Shown here: piece after piece, positions 1 to 7,020 of the stretch | Layout of the letters: each line of letters begins with the position of its first letter | Position numbering within the stretch: the first letter of the stretch is position 1 | NCBI RefSeq assembly: GCF_900167975.1 | Contig: NZ_FUZU01000004.1 | Location: forward strand, 1 to 64,000 | Direction of reading: 5' to 3' | Source: Ohtaekwangia koreensis | GTDB taxonomy: Bacteria; Bacteroidota; Bacteroidia; Cytophagales; Cyclobacteriaceae | DNA: 64,000 nucleotides | Notes under the pieces: model-generated | Seen by the model: the letters and a program-made list of their open reading frames with translations, nothing else | What the model was told of the DNA's origin: nothing | Database searches by the model: none | Position numbers and translations under genes: made by a program

Positions 1-782
1 AGCGCATCGTGCGGACGTTCATAGTTATAGTCCTGCATCCACTCGTCAGCCAGGGTTCTTACTTGACTGAGCGTTTCAAACAAGTAGGCATCAAGTATAT
101 CTTTCCTGAAGCTTCCATTAAAGCGTTCGATGTATGCGTTTTGTGATGGCTTTCCAGGCTGAATAAATTGAAGGTTAATCTGATGTTCTTCACACCAGAG
201 GCCAAGCTTGCTGGAGACGAATTCAGGACCATTATCAACCCTAATTCTTTGCGGCTTACCTCGCCATTGAATCGTTTGTTCAAGTATGCGCACCACGCGC
301 TCTGCTGGTAGCGAAGTATCAATTTCGATTGCTAATGCTTCACGATTAAAGTCATCGAGTAAGTTCAGCGTCCTGAATTTTCTACCGTTGAGGAGTGCAT
401 CACTCATAAAGTCCATAGACCAGCTGATATTGGTTGTGCTCACTGCTTCCAGTGGATATAGTATACGCGCAGGAAGCCTTCTCTTACTCTTGCGTTTCAT
501 ATTTAGCTTTAACAATTTATATACCCGATGAACGCGTTTATGATTCCACAATAAACCTTCTTTGCGAATGCGGAAATACATTTTCCAAAATCCTTCCGTT
601 GGTCGCTGCTCCGCTAAGCTTCGGAGTTTGTCAATGACTATATGATCATCGCGATGGCTTTTATAGTAATAAACTGATCGTGATAAGTTTACCAGACTAC
701 AGGCCCGTCCAAGGCTTACTGTATAGCTCTTTTGCAAATACTCAATCTGTGCTCGCTTCTCGGAGGGCCTTAGAACTTTTTT
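1..782 (-). CDS. IS3 transposase OrfB (DDE integrase core), partial
   Basis: Catalyses strand cutting and transfer for the IS. It has no start codon of its own; the frame continues from OrfA by a -1 slip. Read in that frame it gives an HTH_21-like region (VSLGRACSLVNLSRSVYYYK) and then the rve core. The first catalytic Asp is in SWSMDFMSD, the second in RVDNGPEF, and the Glu in QNAYIERFNG, with YNYERPHDAL just before the window edge. The DDE set is complete, so the element may be active. About 260 codons are visible; the last few are outside the window. No internal stop was seen in the part translated. Confidence 0.88.
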
Positions 783-1036
783 CCTAGAATGTCCTTCAGC
801 ATTTTATTATCCAGAGCAAGATCAGCATACATCTGCTTGAGCTTTCGATTTTCCTCTTCGAGCTCTTTATACTTCTTAAGTTCATTCATCTCCATGCCGC
901 CATACTTAGCCTTCCAGTTATAGATTGTGGCTTTCGATACGCCATGCTCGCGTGAGATATCCTGAATGTTTTTGCCCGCATCAAATTCCTTGAGAATGTT
1001 AAAAATCTGGGTCTCTGTAAATCGCTTCTTTTTCAT
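770..1036 (-). CDS. IS3 transposase OrfA (HTH DNA-binding)
   Basis: This 88-residue protein has an N-terminal helix-turn-helix of the HTH_8/transposase_8 type (residues about 4-45, with ISREHGVSKATIYNWKAKYG) followed by a leucine-zipper-like coiled coil (ELEEENRKLKQMYADLALD). It binds the IS ends and dimerises. It ends in ILGKKF-stop, and the codons GGA AAA AAG just before the stop form the slippery heptamer A-AAA-AAG at 776-782, so about this point ribosomes shift to the OrfB frame to make the OrfAB transposase. The ATG at 1036 is the natural start and lies close inside the element end. Confidence 0.9.
   Translation of the reverse strand: MKKKRFTETQIFNILKEFDAGKNIQDISREHGVSKATIYNWKAKYGGMEMNELKKYKELEEENRKLKQMYADLALDNKMLKDILGKKF
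776..782 (-). promoter_or_regulatory. Programmed -1 frameshift heptamer (A AAA AAG)
   Basis: On the minus strand the last codons of OrfA read GGA AAA AAG TTC TAA. Slipping back one base at AAA AAG gives AAA GTT CTA AGG, which enters the open OrfB frame directly. This is the classic IS3-family arrangement. Any downstream stimulatory hairpin was not resolved by eye. Confidence 0.85.
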
Positions 1037-1103
1037 ATGTAACAGTTTAAAGTTAAAAGACTTTCGTCTAATCTTAAACCGTCCTATTTTCAGGGGAGCT
1101 TAC

Positions 1104-1262
1104 ACACTGACAACACTGATAGAAGAAGTAAGGGACAATAAAGTGATCCTGTATAAGAATGATTCGAATGTTTATAATTGGATAGAGTACAATAGACTCA
1201 TTCAAAAAGAAAATCAGCGCGGGATTTCTTTCCAGAAAATATTTTGGAACGAAATAGACTAG
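1104..1262 (+). pseudogene. 3' fragment of a gene broken by the IS
   Basis: An open frame of about 52 codons begins at the IS edge and ends at TAG 1260-1262; it reads TLTTLIEEVRDNKVILYKND and ends in FQKIFWNEID. It has no start codon outside the IS. The composition is charged and protein-like. I do not recognise the family. Its 5' part would lie beyond the other end of the insertion, to the left of this window. Confidence 0.5.
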
Positions 1263-1278
1263 GTGGATTCAAACGACA

Positions 1279-1365
1279 CACAACAACGTATATAAATCAT
1301 GTCGGCACTGTTGACTATAATTTACTATTTTGGTGTGTCGGCACGTTTTATATACAAGCGTTGTG
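1279..1365. repeat. Imperfect 87-bp palindrome, attC-like
   Basis: The outer arms are 1279-1296 (CACAACAACGTATATAAA) and 1347-1365 (TTTATATACAAGCGTTGTG). They pair along almost their whole length with a small bulge. Inside are two direct copies of GTCGGCAC (1301-1308 and about 1337-1344). Size, a bulged long arm and a terminal GCGTTGTG resemble folded integron attC sites, but the strict R' consensus GTTRRRY is not matched. It could instead be a REP-like intergenic repeat. It lies between a broken gene and a short lipoprotein gene. Confidence 0.5.
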
Positions 1366-1409
1366 AGTCAATGCCTCAATGAAAATTTGTTAACTATTAA
1401 TATACACGA

Positions 1410-2036
1410 GTGACATCTATAAAAACTCTTTTGACAATATGTACAGTCGTCGTCATTATCTCGTGTGAGAATAGTAAAATTACCGACTCAAGACCAGAGA
1501 TATTTTTTCTTCAGGACTCGTTGTTCAGGATTGAAATTAATGTTCCAATGGAATTGGATTCATTTAACACCTGGGTTGACTATGACGACACAAGTTGTGG
1601 ACATCTGAGAAAATATAGATTTTCAAATTCAAACTATCCAATCATTCAAGAGTCTGGTTTTATTCATAAGACTTCACCTGATTCTTCGTACAGGCTAACA
1701 TTTTCTCATATTGACAACTATAACTGCCAAGATTCAACATGGAAGGTCGATTTGAAAGGGGTAGTTAAGGGACTTGAACTAAGATCTAAAATGGACAGTG
1801 TACAATTTAGGCTAATCTCCTTGGACAAAGTTGAAATTAACAAACTGACATTTGATATCTTAACATTTAAAACCGACTTATTACCAAGACAGAAATATCA
1901 ATCAATACTAATATGGGGATTCACTAAAGTTAATGGCATTGACTTGAAAGTTGAGTATGAATGTGCAAATAAAAACTGCGACTCCTTTATTGACAAAATG
2001 AATGAATCACTCAAATCACTAAGAGTCACAAAATGA
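1410..2036 (+). CDS. Hypothetical lipoprotein
   Basis: A 208-residue protein starting at a GTG codon (1410), since no ATG lies in frame before the signal peptide. Residues 1-18 form a hydrophobic signal ending in VVVIISC, a lipobox with Cys19 as the lipidated residue, so the mature protein should be anchored to a membrane facing the periplasm or surface. The rest is mixed and soluble, with a late cysteine pair (CANKNC). No family recognised. It is a stand-alone gene between the palindrome at 1279-1365 and a group II intron remnant, consistent with an accessory cassette-like context. Confidence 0.7.
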   Translation: MTSIKTLLTICTVVVIISCENSKITDSRPEIFFLQDSLFRIEINVPMELDSFNTWVDYDDTSCGHLRKYRFSNSNYPIIQESGFIHKTSPDSSYRLTFSHIDNYNCQDSTWKVDLKGVVKGLELRSKMDSVQFRLISLDKVEINKLTFDILTFKTDLLPRQKYQSILIWGFTKVNGIDLKVEYECANKNCDSFIDKMNESLKSLRVTK

Positions 2037-2062
2037 AACTGATGTATCTGGCACTACCGCCA

Positions 2063-2145
2063 ATCGAGTAGCCCTCCCCACTAATTTAGCGGGGAGAGGC
2101 TCTCACACCACTGTACGTACGGGCCTCGTATACAGCGGTTCATTA
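2063..2145 (-). mobile_element. Group II intron 3' end remnant (domains V and VI)
   Basis: On the minus strand, 2141 down to 2107 reads GAACCGCTGTATACGA then a short loop and CGTACGTACAGTGG. CCGCTGTA pairs with TACAGTGG, a two-base CG bulge follows on the 3' side, and TACG pairs with CGTA. This is the domain V fold. It is followed by GTGTGAGAGGC and a GC-rich stem (CTCCCC/GGGGAG, 2072-2098), then CTACTCGAT, as in domain VI and the 3' splice end near 2063. No reverse transcriptase frame lies upstream, so only the tail of an intron remains. The assignment is by remembered consensus; a covariance search would settle it. Confidence 0.55.
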
Positions 2146-2251
2146 AGTTGTAGAGATACTTTTTCGTAGTAGGATAGCATGGATTCATACCCTCTCTTGG
2201 CAAGCCTTTCGATTGTTATCGTTGTTACGAGTATAGGGCTTTGGGCTACGG

Positions 2252-2272
2252 TAGCGTCTAAGTAACTGTGTA
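2252..2272 (+). repeat. Solo copy of a 21-bp IS/MITE terminal repeat
   Basis: GTAGCGTCTAAGTAACTGTGT differs at one of 21 bases from the reverse complement of the right end of the MITE-like element at 31044-31163. No partner copy lies nearby, so this is an orphan element end, next to the group II intron remnant. It shows that the same transposable family has been active at both sites. Confidence 0.6.
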
Positions 2273-2415
2273 AAGGTAGGTTGACCACAAAAATATAGTA
2301 CCGATCTATACATCACTCCCACTGTAATTTTCTCTGTCGGTGAATTTGATATGATCAATCTTAAATACACGTGAACAAACTATTAAAGTGATTGAGCGTA
2401 CCTCTATATACCGTT

Positions 2416-2622
2416 TCATTCTGGTGGAAGACATTCCAATTCAATATCTTCATGATAAAGCGCATATAGCCCACCTGGTCTCCCCTCAATTTCTCCAAGA
2501 TAATTTAAGAAGTATTTATCTTCACGAAGGAAGCATCGGTTCCGTATAATAGCAAACTCACCCGTTCTTTTAAGGCGTACCACAGTACCAATCATATATG
2601 TATCCTCATCTTTCACTGGCAT
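2416..2622 (-). CDS. Small hypothetical protein, 68 aa
   Basis: A compact acidic/basic mixed protein (MPVKDEDTYMIGTVVRLKRT ... ELECLPPE) with no signal peptide or membrane segment. The pattern of short beta-strand-like stretches (GTVVRLKRTGEFAIIR) suggests a small SH3/KOW-like barrel; this is inference only. It lies 12 bp downstream of the 75-residue gene at 2635-2862 in the same direction, so the two probably form an operon. No family is recognised. Confidence 0.55.
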   Translation of the reverse strand: MPVKDEDTYMIGTVVRLKRTGEFAIIRNRCFLREDKYFLNYLGEIEGRPGGLYALYHEDIELECLPPE

Positions 2623-2634
2623 ATCAAACTGATT

Positions 2635-2862
2635 TTACTTTTTTGATATATAGCCAATGGCCTTCGCTAGTTCCGGATTAGCTTTTAAGAAATCAGCAAA
2701 ATGACGAACATCGTCAAAGCCTTTGATTGTTTCTCCGGTAGCATCTTGCCAGTAAAGCTCAATTTTAATCTTCTTAACCGGTGGGCGTACAAATACTTGA
2801 TTAGTGGGTAGAGAGTAATATTGCTTACTATCTAACAGCTTGTCTTTTGGAAATTTTGGCAT
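2635..2862 (-). CDS. Small hypothetical protein, 75 aa
   Basis: A 75-residue soluble protein (MPKFPKDKLLDSKQYYSLPT ... KAIGYISKK). A strand-rich middle (KKIKIELYWQDATGETIKGF) is followed by a helical tail (DDVRHFADFLKANPELAKAI). It is first in a two-gene minus-strand operon with the 68-residue gene. The 5' flank is a long AT-rich gap that could hold its promoter. Function unknown. Confidence 0.55.
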   Translation of the reverse strand: MPKFPKDKLLDSKQYYSLPTNQVFVRPPVKKIKIELYWQDATGETIKGFDDVRHFADFLKANPELAKAIGYISKK

Positions 2863-3406
2863 AGATGAATCAGTTTACTTTCTAGTATGCCTGATTTGCC
2901 ATTCAGATGACTCAAAGATAAAAAAAGTAAGCAACAAATGCAGACTCATTTCGTAATAAGACAACCCGTCTTTTTAGCCAGCTATATTTGCTTGTAAGAA
3001 CAATCTCAACTCGGGTCACCGTTCAGTTCTCAATTTCTTTGAATGAATTTGATGCCTGTTATCAATCTAAATTTTACAAAATATAGCACCTCGAATTATA
3101 ACTTAGGTTGAACATTTTTTCAATCCGGATCGAAGTGCCCATCATTATTTTCACGGTGCTTCACTCCTTTCTCCTCGACATCCGGTAGGGTTCAACCTAT
3201 TTTGAGTGTTACCAAAGTGATTTAATACAATTAGTACGATAAATTCAGTCGTCAAGCAATCGTTTGCTTATCCTTCATATAGGGGTGAAGGTATATACAA
3301 ACGCGAGTGTCTGACTCTCTGGATAGTTTGAAAAGTTGTGAATCATTATTTTATGATTGCTTTTTCTATTTAAAGTATATCAATTCATAGACGGTCCTGT
3401 TGGCTT
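2863..3406. other. Intergenic region, no gene seen
   Basis: About 540 bases between divergent genes (75-aa protein on minus, sigma factor on plus). It is AT-rich and has no open frame with coding character. It should hold the promoters of both flanking operons, but no convincing -33/-7 Bacteroidota promoter pair could be fixed by eye. Confidence 0.5.
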
Positions 3407-3997
3407 ATGAACGTTGATGATACAAATGATACCGATGACCTAATCCTGAAGCTGTTGGAAACAGATAATCCAACTGCGTCCAAGCTAATCTATACCTATC
3501 ATTATAAGGCAGTATATACCTATATCAAAGACTTTATTTCAGATCATGATGCAGCCAAGGATATCATACAGGAATTATTTACAGCCATCTGGATCAAGCG
3601 ACACTCACTAAACCTGATCAAACCACTTCGAAGCTATTTGCTTAGTGCAGCGCACAACAAGGCGATCAATTATCTGCGTGATAAAGGAAGACAAAACCGG
3701 ATCATGGGGGAAATAGTCAATCGCTCAGGTAACGGAAAGATAGCCCCTCCTGCCGATGCTGAATTGCAAGCCAGCGAATTAGAAATCCAAATCAGGCGAG
3801 CTCTCAGCCGACTGCCTATCCATGCAAAAAGAACGTTCCTCATGAGTCGCAAGCAAGGTATGACTTACAAAGAAATAGCGGAGCATTTGCATGTAACAGA
3901 AAAAGCGGTTGAAAAAAACATGAGCAAGGCATTGAGCCTTTTACGGCAATACCTGGGAATCTACCTTAAGATGCTGGTGATAGCCTTGATGGAATAA
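3407..3997 (+). CDS. ECF RNA polymerase sigma factor (FecI-like, Bacteroidota type)
   Basis: A 196-residue sigma-70 family protein. Region 2 spans about residues 20-90 (DHDAAKDIIQELFTAIWIKR), followed by the LRSYLLSAAHNKAINYLRD segment of region 2.4. Region 4 spans about residues 128-185 (ALSRLPIHAKRTFLMSRKQG, MTYKEIAEHLHVTEKAVEKN) and carries the -35-binding HTH. The length and domain order are normal for the ECF group that works with FecR anti-sigma proteins. The anti-sigma gene follows 75 bp downstream on the same strand. The ATG at 3407 precedes region 2 by the usual distance. Confidence 0.92.
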   Translation: MNVDDTNDTDDLILKLLETDNPTASKLIYTYHYKAVYTYIKDFISDHDAAKDIIQELFTAIWIKRHSLNLIKPLRSYLLSAAHNKAINYLRDKGRQNRIMGEIVNRSGNGKIAPPADAELQASELEIQIRRALSRLPIHAKRTFLMSRKQGMTYKEIAEHLHVTEKAVEKNMSKALSLLRQYLGIYLKMLVIALME

Positions 3998-4072
3998 CGA
4001 TAAAAAAAATACTCCCGACCAGTAGGGTGGCAACAACATTTCGTGTGATAGTAGTAACAGAAACAACAGCAT

Positions 4073-5056
4073 ATGCCCGCAACGGACTATATCATTCTCA
4101 TCCATAGATACCTGACCGGAGAGATTTCTACAGAGGATCAGAAACTACTTGAAGCGTGGCTGTCAGCGGCTCCGGAAAATCAGCAGGCCTATGAGGAAAT
4201 AAAACAAATATGGGAAAGTACCAATGATGAAAAGGAAATCACAGAAGAGCATTTCAAAGGCGAAATGGAAAAACTCGAAAGCGCTGTTCAGGAATCTGTG
4301 AGAAAAGATAACATGATTAAAACGTATCAACGAAATAACCGGGTTAGAAACATGGCACTGGTTGCAATGGTCATTGTCACGGGCTTTTGTATTGCTCTTC
4401 CGCTTCTGAAGATCGATCCGGTCAATACTGTTACTTTTTCAAATGATCAAAACAAAGAACTTGTTCTGTCCGATAGCTCCAGGATTCTGTTAAATAAAAA
4501 TTCGTCCATCACCTATAGCAGCTCCGCCAGTCTGCGCCAGGTTAAACTAATCGGTGAAGCGATGTTCGACGTAAAGAAAGAACGCAGACCGTTTCAGGTA
4601 TCTGCGAGCAATGTTATAGTGGATGTAGTCGGAACGGCATTTATAGTAAAGGTATATTCTGATTCTCTGGTTGAAATCTTTGTGATATCAGGATTGGTGG
4701 AAGTTAAATACCAGGATAAAACAATTAAGCTCGCCAGAGGAGAAAAATTCCTAACAGGAAAGGCTGGCAGTCTTAAGAAGATCATGAATGGCAATCCCAA
4801 TTTTAATTCCTGGTATACGCGAGAGTTGGTATTTAAAAATACAGAATTGGAAGATATACTTCCGCTGCTGGAGGAGCTATACAACATTTCTTTCTTGATG
4901 GATGAAAAGAGAATACTGAACTGCAGGTTTACCGGAAAATTTGATAATGCTAAACTGGAAGATGTACTCAAAACACTTTCCTATAGCATGGATATAAAAT
5001 TTACTTCACAAATAGGAAACTACTATCAGGTTTCCGGCAGAGGTTGTGTGCCATGA
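4073..5056 (+). CDS. FecR-family anti-sigma / signal-transducing protein
   Basis: A 327-residue inner-membrane protein. The cytoplasmic N-terminal part (1-90) should bind the upstream sigma factor. One membrane helix lies at about 93-112 (MALVAMVIVTGFCIALPLL). The periplasmic FecR domain (about 118-215) contains LVLSDSSRILLNKNSSITYS and VVGTAFIVKVYSD. The C-terminal DUF4974 region (about 255-323) has the typical NTELEDILPLLEELYNI and FTGKFDNAKLEDVLKTLS patterns. Genes downstream start only 15 bp after its stop, so the STN-domain barrel protein is its likely periplasmic partner. Confidence 0.92.
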   Translation: MPATDYIILIHRYLTGEISTEDQKLLEAWLSAAPENQQAYEEIKQIWESTNDEKEITEEHFKGEMEKLESAVQESVRKDNMIKTYQRNNRVRNMALVAMVIVTGFCIALPLLKIDPVNTVTFSNDQNKELVLSDSSRILLNKNSSITYSSSASLRQVKLIGEAMFDVKKERRPFQVSASNVIVDVVGTAFIVKVYSDSLVEIFVISGLVEVKYQDKTIKLARGEKFLTGKAGSLKKIMNGNPNFNSWYTRELVFKNTELEDILPLLEELYNISFLMDEKRILNCRFTGKFDNAKLEDVLKTLSYSMDIKFTSQIGNYYQVSGRGCVP

Positions 5057-5070
5057 AAATATAGTTCTGT

Positions 5071-6246
5071 ATGCGAATACTTTTACTGACTGCTTTATTA
5101 ACAGGGATCTTGACAGCGTACGCACAAGTAGATCTCACCAGGCACATTACACTCGATGTCAAAGAAGTTACTTTGGATAAACTCTTTGAAATACTCGAAA
5201 CATATCATGGAGTAGCCATCGCCTTCGGAATAGACAATATCCCCAACACCCTTAAAATATCCTTGTCGGTTAAGAACAAGACGATCTTTGAGATCCTAGA
5301 AATGGTTTGCACCCAGGCAGGATTATCCTATGATGTAATCGATCGGGCTGTCGTGTTTAAATACTCTAAACCCAATCATCCGCACAAAACAGCCAAGGTC
5401 TTGCCTGTAAACACGGACTCATCGGATATTTCGTTTACGGTAAAAGGTGATAGTGGCATCGACTCACCGATAGCAAACAGGGTTGACTCTGTAAAGCTCT
5501 CTTATAAATATACTATACCGAATGGGGCAGAGTTTCGACCTCCGAAGCGCGTGAGAAGACCGGACATAACAAATTTGGTGATCGGCCCTTCTTTATTTTC
5601 TGATGGTAATAAACGTTCAAAAATTGGGTGTTATGGAGCCGGTGTGTTTTTAAGCTATGCTGCCGACTATAACAACTTTCATTTTGTTGAGCGGAACATA
5701 GCATTCCAAAAATATAGGGTAGACTGGAACCACAGCATGGCAATTGGTGGCTATATAATTTTGTCGTCCAGGATTTATATATCACTTGGTGGTGCATACG
5801 CCACGAAAGATTTTGTGTTGAATTACAATTATCGGGTGCTTGACCCTGATGATCCTTTTCCTATACCGGATCAAACCAAAGTCAAAGTTCGCTACTTGGA
5901 AATTCCACTGACGTTGGGTTATGGAATTCTCACACGGAGAAAGTATTCACTGTGTGTGGCCGCAGGATTTTATCCATCATACCTGGTTGAAAAGGATGAG
6001 CACACTACCTATCTCAATTCAGGGAATCCTTCCACAACCTATTTCATCAATGCCAATCGGTCTACGATTTACAGCGCAACATTAGGATTCATTGCCCACT
6101 ATTCAATCGGCAACGGCTGTGGTATTTTCATCGAGCCCGGCTATATATACTTTATTAAAGCAGTGAACAAAGAAGCCATGCAATCAAACTCATCGCTTTA
6201 CAGGATAAAAGCGGGAATTCAATTTTCATTATTTCACAAACACTAA
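5071..6246 (+). CDS. STN-domain protein with small outer-membrane beta-barrel
   Basis: A 391-residue exported protein. The signal peptide is residues 1-19 (cleavage after AYA). Residues about 22-105 form a secretin/TonB short N-terminal (STN) domain, with ITLDVKEVTLDKLFEILETY and LKISLSVKNKTIFEILEMVC. A linker of about 60 residues leads to a C-terminal half (about 165-391) of alternating aromatic strands (VFLSYAADYN, YIILSSRIYISLGGAYATKD), like PorT/OmpW-type small barrels, ending in the aromatic FSLFHKH. STN domains normally signal to FecR from the front of a TonB-dependent receptor; here the STN is attached to a small barrel in the same operon as sigma and FecR. Confidence 0.75.
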   Translation: MRILLLTALLTGILTAYAQVDLTRHITLDVKEVTLDKLFEILETYHGVAIAFGIDNIPNTLKISLSVKNKTIFEILEMVCTQAGLSYDVIDRAVVFKYSKPNHPHKTAKVLPVNTDSSDISFTVKGDSGIDSPIANRVDSVKLSYKYTIPNGAEFRPPKRVRRPDITNLVIGPSLFSDGNKRSKIGCYGAGVFLSYAADYNNFHFVERNIAFQKYRVDWNHSMAIGGYIILSSRIYISLGGAYATKDFVLNYNYRVLDPDDPFPIPDQTKVKVRYLEIPLTLGYGILTRRKYSLCVAAGFYPSYLVEKDEHTTYLNSGNPSTTYFINANRSTIYSATLGFIAHYSIGNGCGIFIEPGYIYFIKAVNKEAMQSNSSLYRIKAGIQFSLFHKH

Positions 6247-6256
6247 CTCCTCTTTT

Positions 6257-6910
6257 ATGAAAACACTTTTACTGCTTTTTGCTTTACTCTTTTCTCAGCT
6301 ACCTCACGGTCTGGCCTTGAGCGTCACGATAAATCAAACAGGAACTGCCGCCAACTCGTGTTCGCGTTCATTAACCGCCTTGGTGAGCGATGGTTCCGGA
6401 AGCTATTCGTATACCTGGTCTATCGTCACTCCTGCAATCTCATGGCCCGGCTCTAATAACGTTGCCAGTGTTAGTCTCGCACTGGATCAAACGGCTGACG
6501 TGAATGTATCCGTTCAGGATCTGAATACAAATCAAATTACCTCTGCTACAGTAACCGTCTATCGAATCGTGACAGGAAGTTTCGACACGTTTATACCTAA
6601 CCTGATCACACCAAACGGAGATGGCTATAACGATACCTGGATTGTGACCGATTCCGGAAAGAACTATAGTCCTATCAACGCCTACAGTTATACCCTTACA
6701 ATTACAAATGCCAGTAGTGTACAGGTCTTTTCAGCCAGCGCCACGGTGACTGCCAATCACCTGGGTATTCTTGGTGGTGATATTAACTGGAACGCCAGGG
6801 TAAATGGTACCGGAAGTATTGTTCCAACGGGTGTGTATACCTACCAGTTGACGTTGGTGAACTGCTCTCAGTCTACTGCTTATAGCAGACAATTAAATAT
6901 ACTGTACTGA
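6257..6910 (+). CDS. Secreted protein with CHU_C (gliding motility-type) C-terminal region
   Basis: A 217-residue protein with a signal peptide (about 1-21). Residues about 22-100 form an Ig/PKD-like beta-sandwich (LTALVSDGSGSYSYTWSIVT). From about 111 it carries FIPNLITPNGDGYNDTWIVT, the signature start of the CHU_C/gliding-motility C-terminal domain used by type IX-secreted surface proteins; the end (VPTGVYTYQLTLVNC) also fits. It is very short for this family: almost a bare sorting/anchoring domain with one Ig module. It starts 10 bp after the barrel gene and is probably co-transcribed with it. Confidence 0.8.
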   Translation: MKTLLLLFALLFSQLPHGLALSVTINQTGTAANSCSRSLTALVSDGSGSYSYTWSIVTPAISWPGSNNVASVSLALDQTADVNVSVQDLNTNQITSATVTVYRIVTGSFDTFIPNLITPNGDGYNDTWIVTDSGKNYSPINAYSYTLTITNASSVQVFSASATVTANHLGILGGDINWNARVNGTGSIVPTGVYTYQLTLVNCSQSTAYSRQLNILY

Positions 6911-6969
6911 CCAAAGTATATATATACTATTCAGTAGGGTAATCTATCAAAATCAGTGTAATAGAAATG

Positions 6970-6991
6970 CAAGGACACCAAAACGTCCTTG
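6970..6991 (+). terminator. Hairpin after the CHU_C gene
   Basis: CAAGGAC (6970-6976) pairs perfectly with GTCCTTG (6985-6991) across an 8-base loop. There is no T-tract, so it may end or slow transcription only weakly. It covers the first apparent ATG (6967) of the next frame, which supports using the ATG at 7021 as the real start of that gene. Confidence 0.4.
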
Positions 6992-7020
6992 CACCTTACG
7001 GTCTCCGTTATTTACTATGC

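Larger units (their letters stand above)
1..1104 (-). mobile_element. IS3-family insertion sequence, cut by window edge
   Basis: OrfA (770-1036) and OrfB (1-782) lie head to tail on the minus strand and have the two-frame layout of IS3-family elements. The OrfA HTH and its 'FTETQI..ILKE..AG' start resemble the IS407-like subgroup (recalled, not searched). The outer end is probably near 1104: read on the minus strand the edge begins TGTAAGCTCCCCTGAAAAT, which fits a terminal inverted repeat starting with TG. The opposite end lies outside the window, so the inverted repeat cannot be matched and the boundary is inferred. Immediately outside, an open frame (1104-1262) has no start of its own, as expected for a gene cut by the insertion. 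Confidence 0.85.

Noticed and set aside
966-1103. Plus-strand coding region crossing from the IS into the flanking gene fragment
   Set aside because: The part before 1104 is antisense to the transposase OrfA and its terminal region; only the part after the IS edge looks like a real gene.
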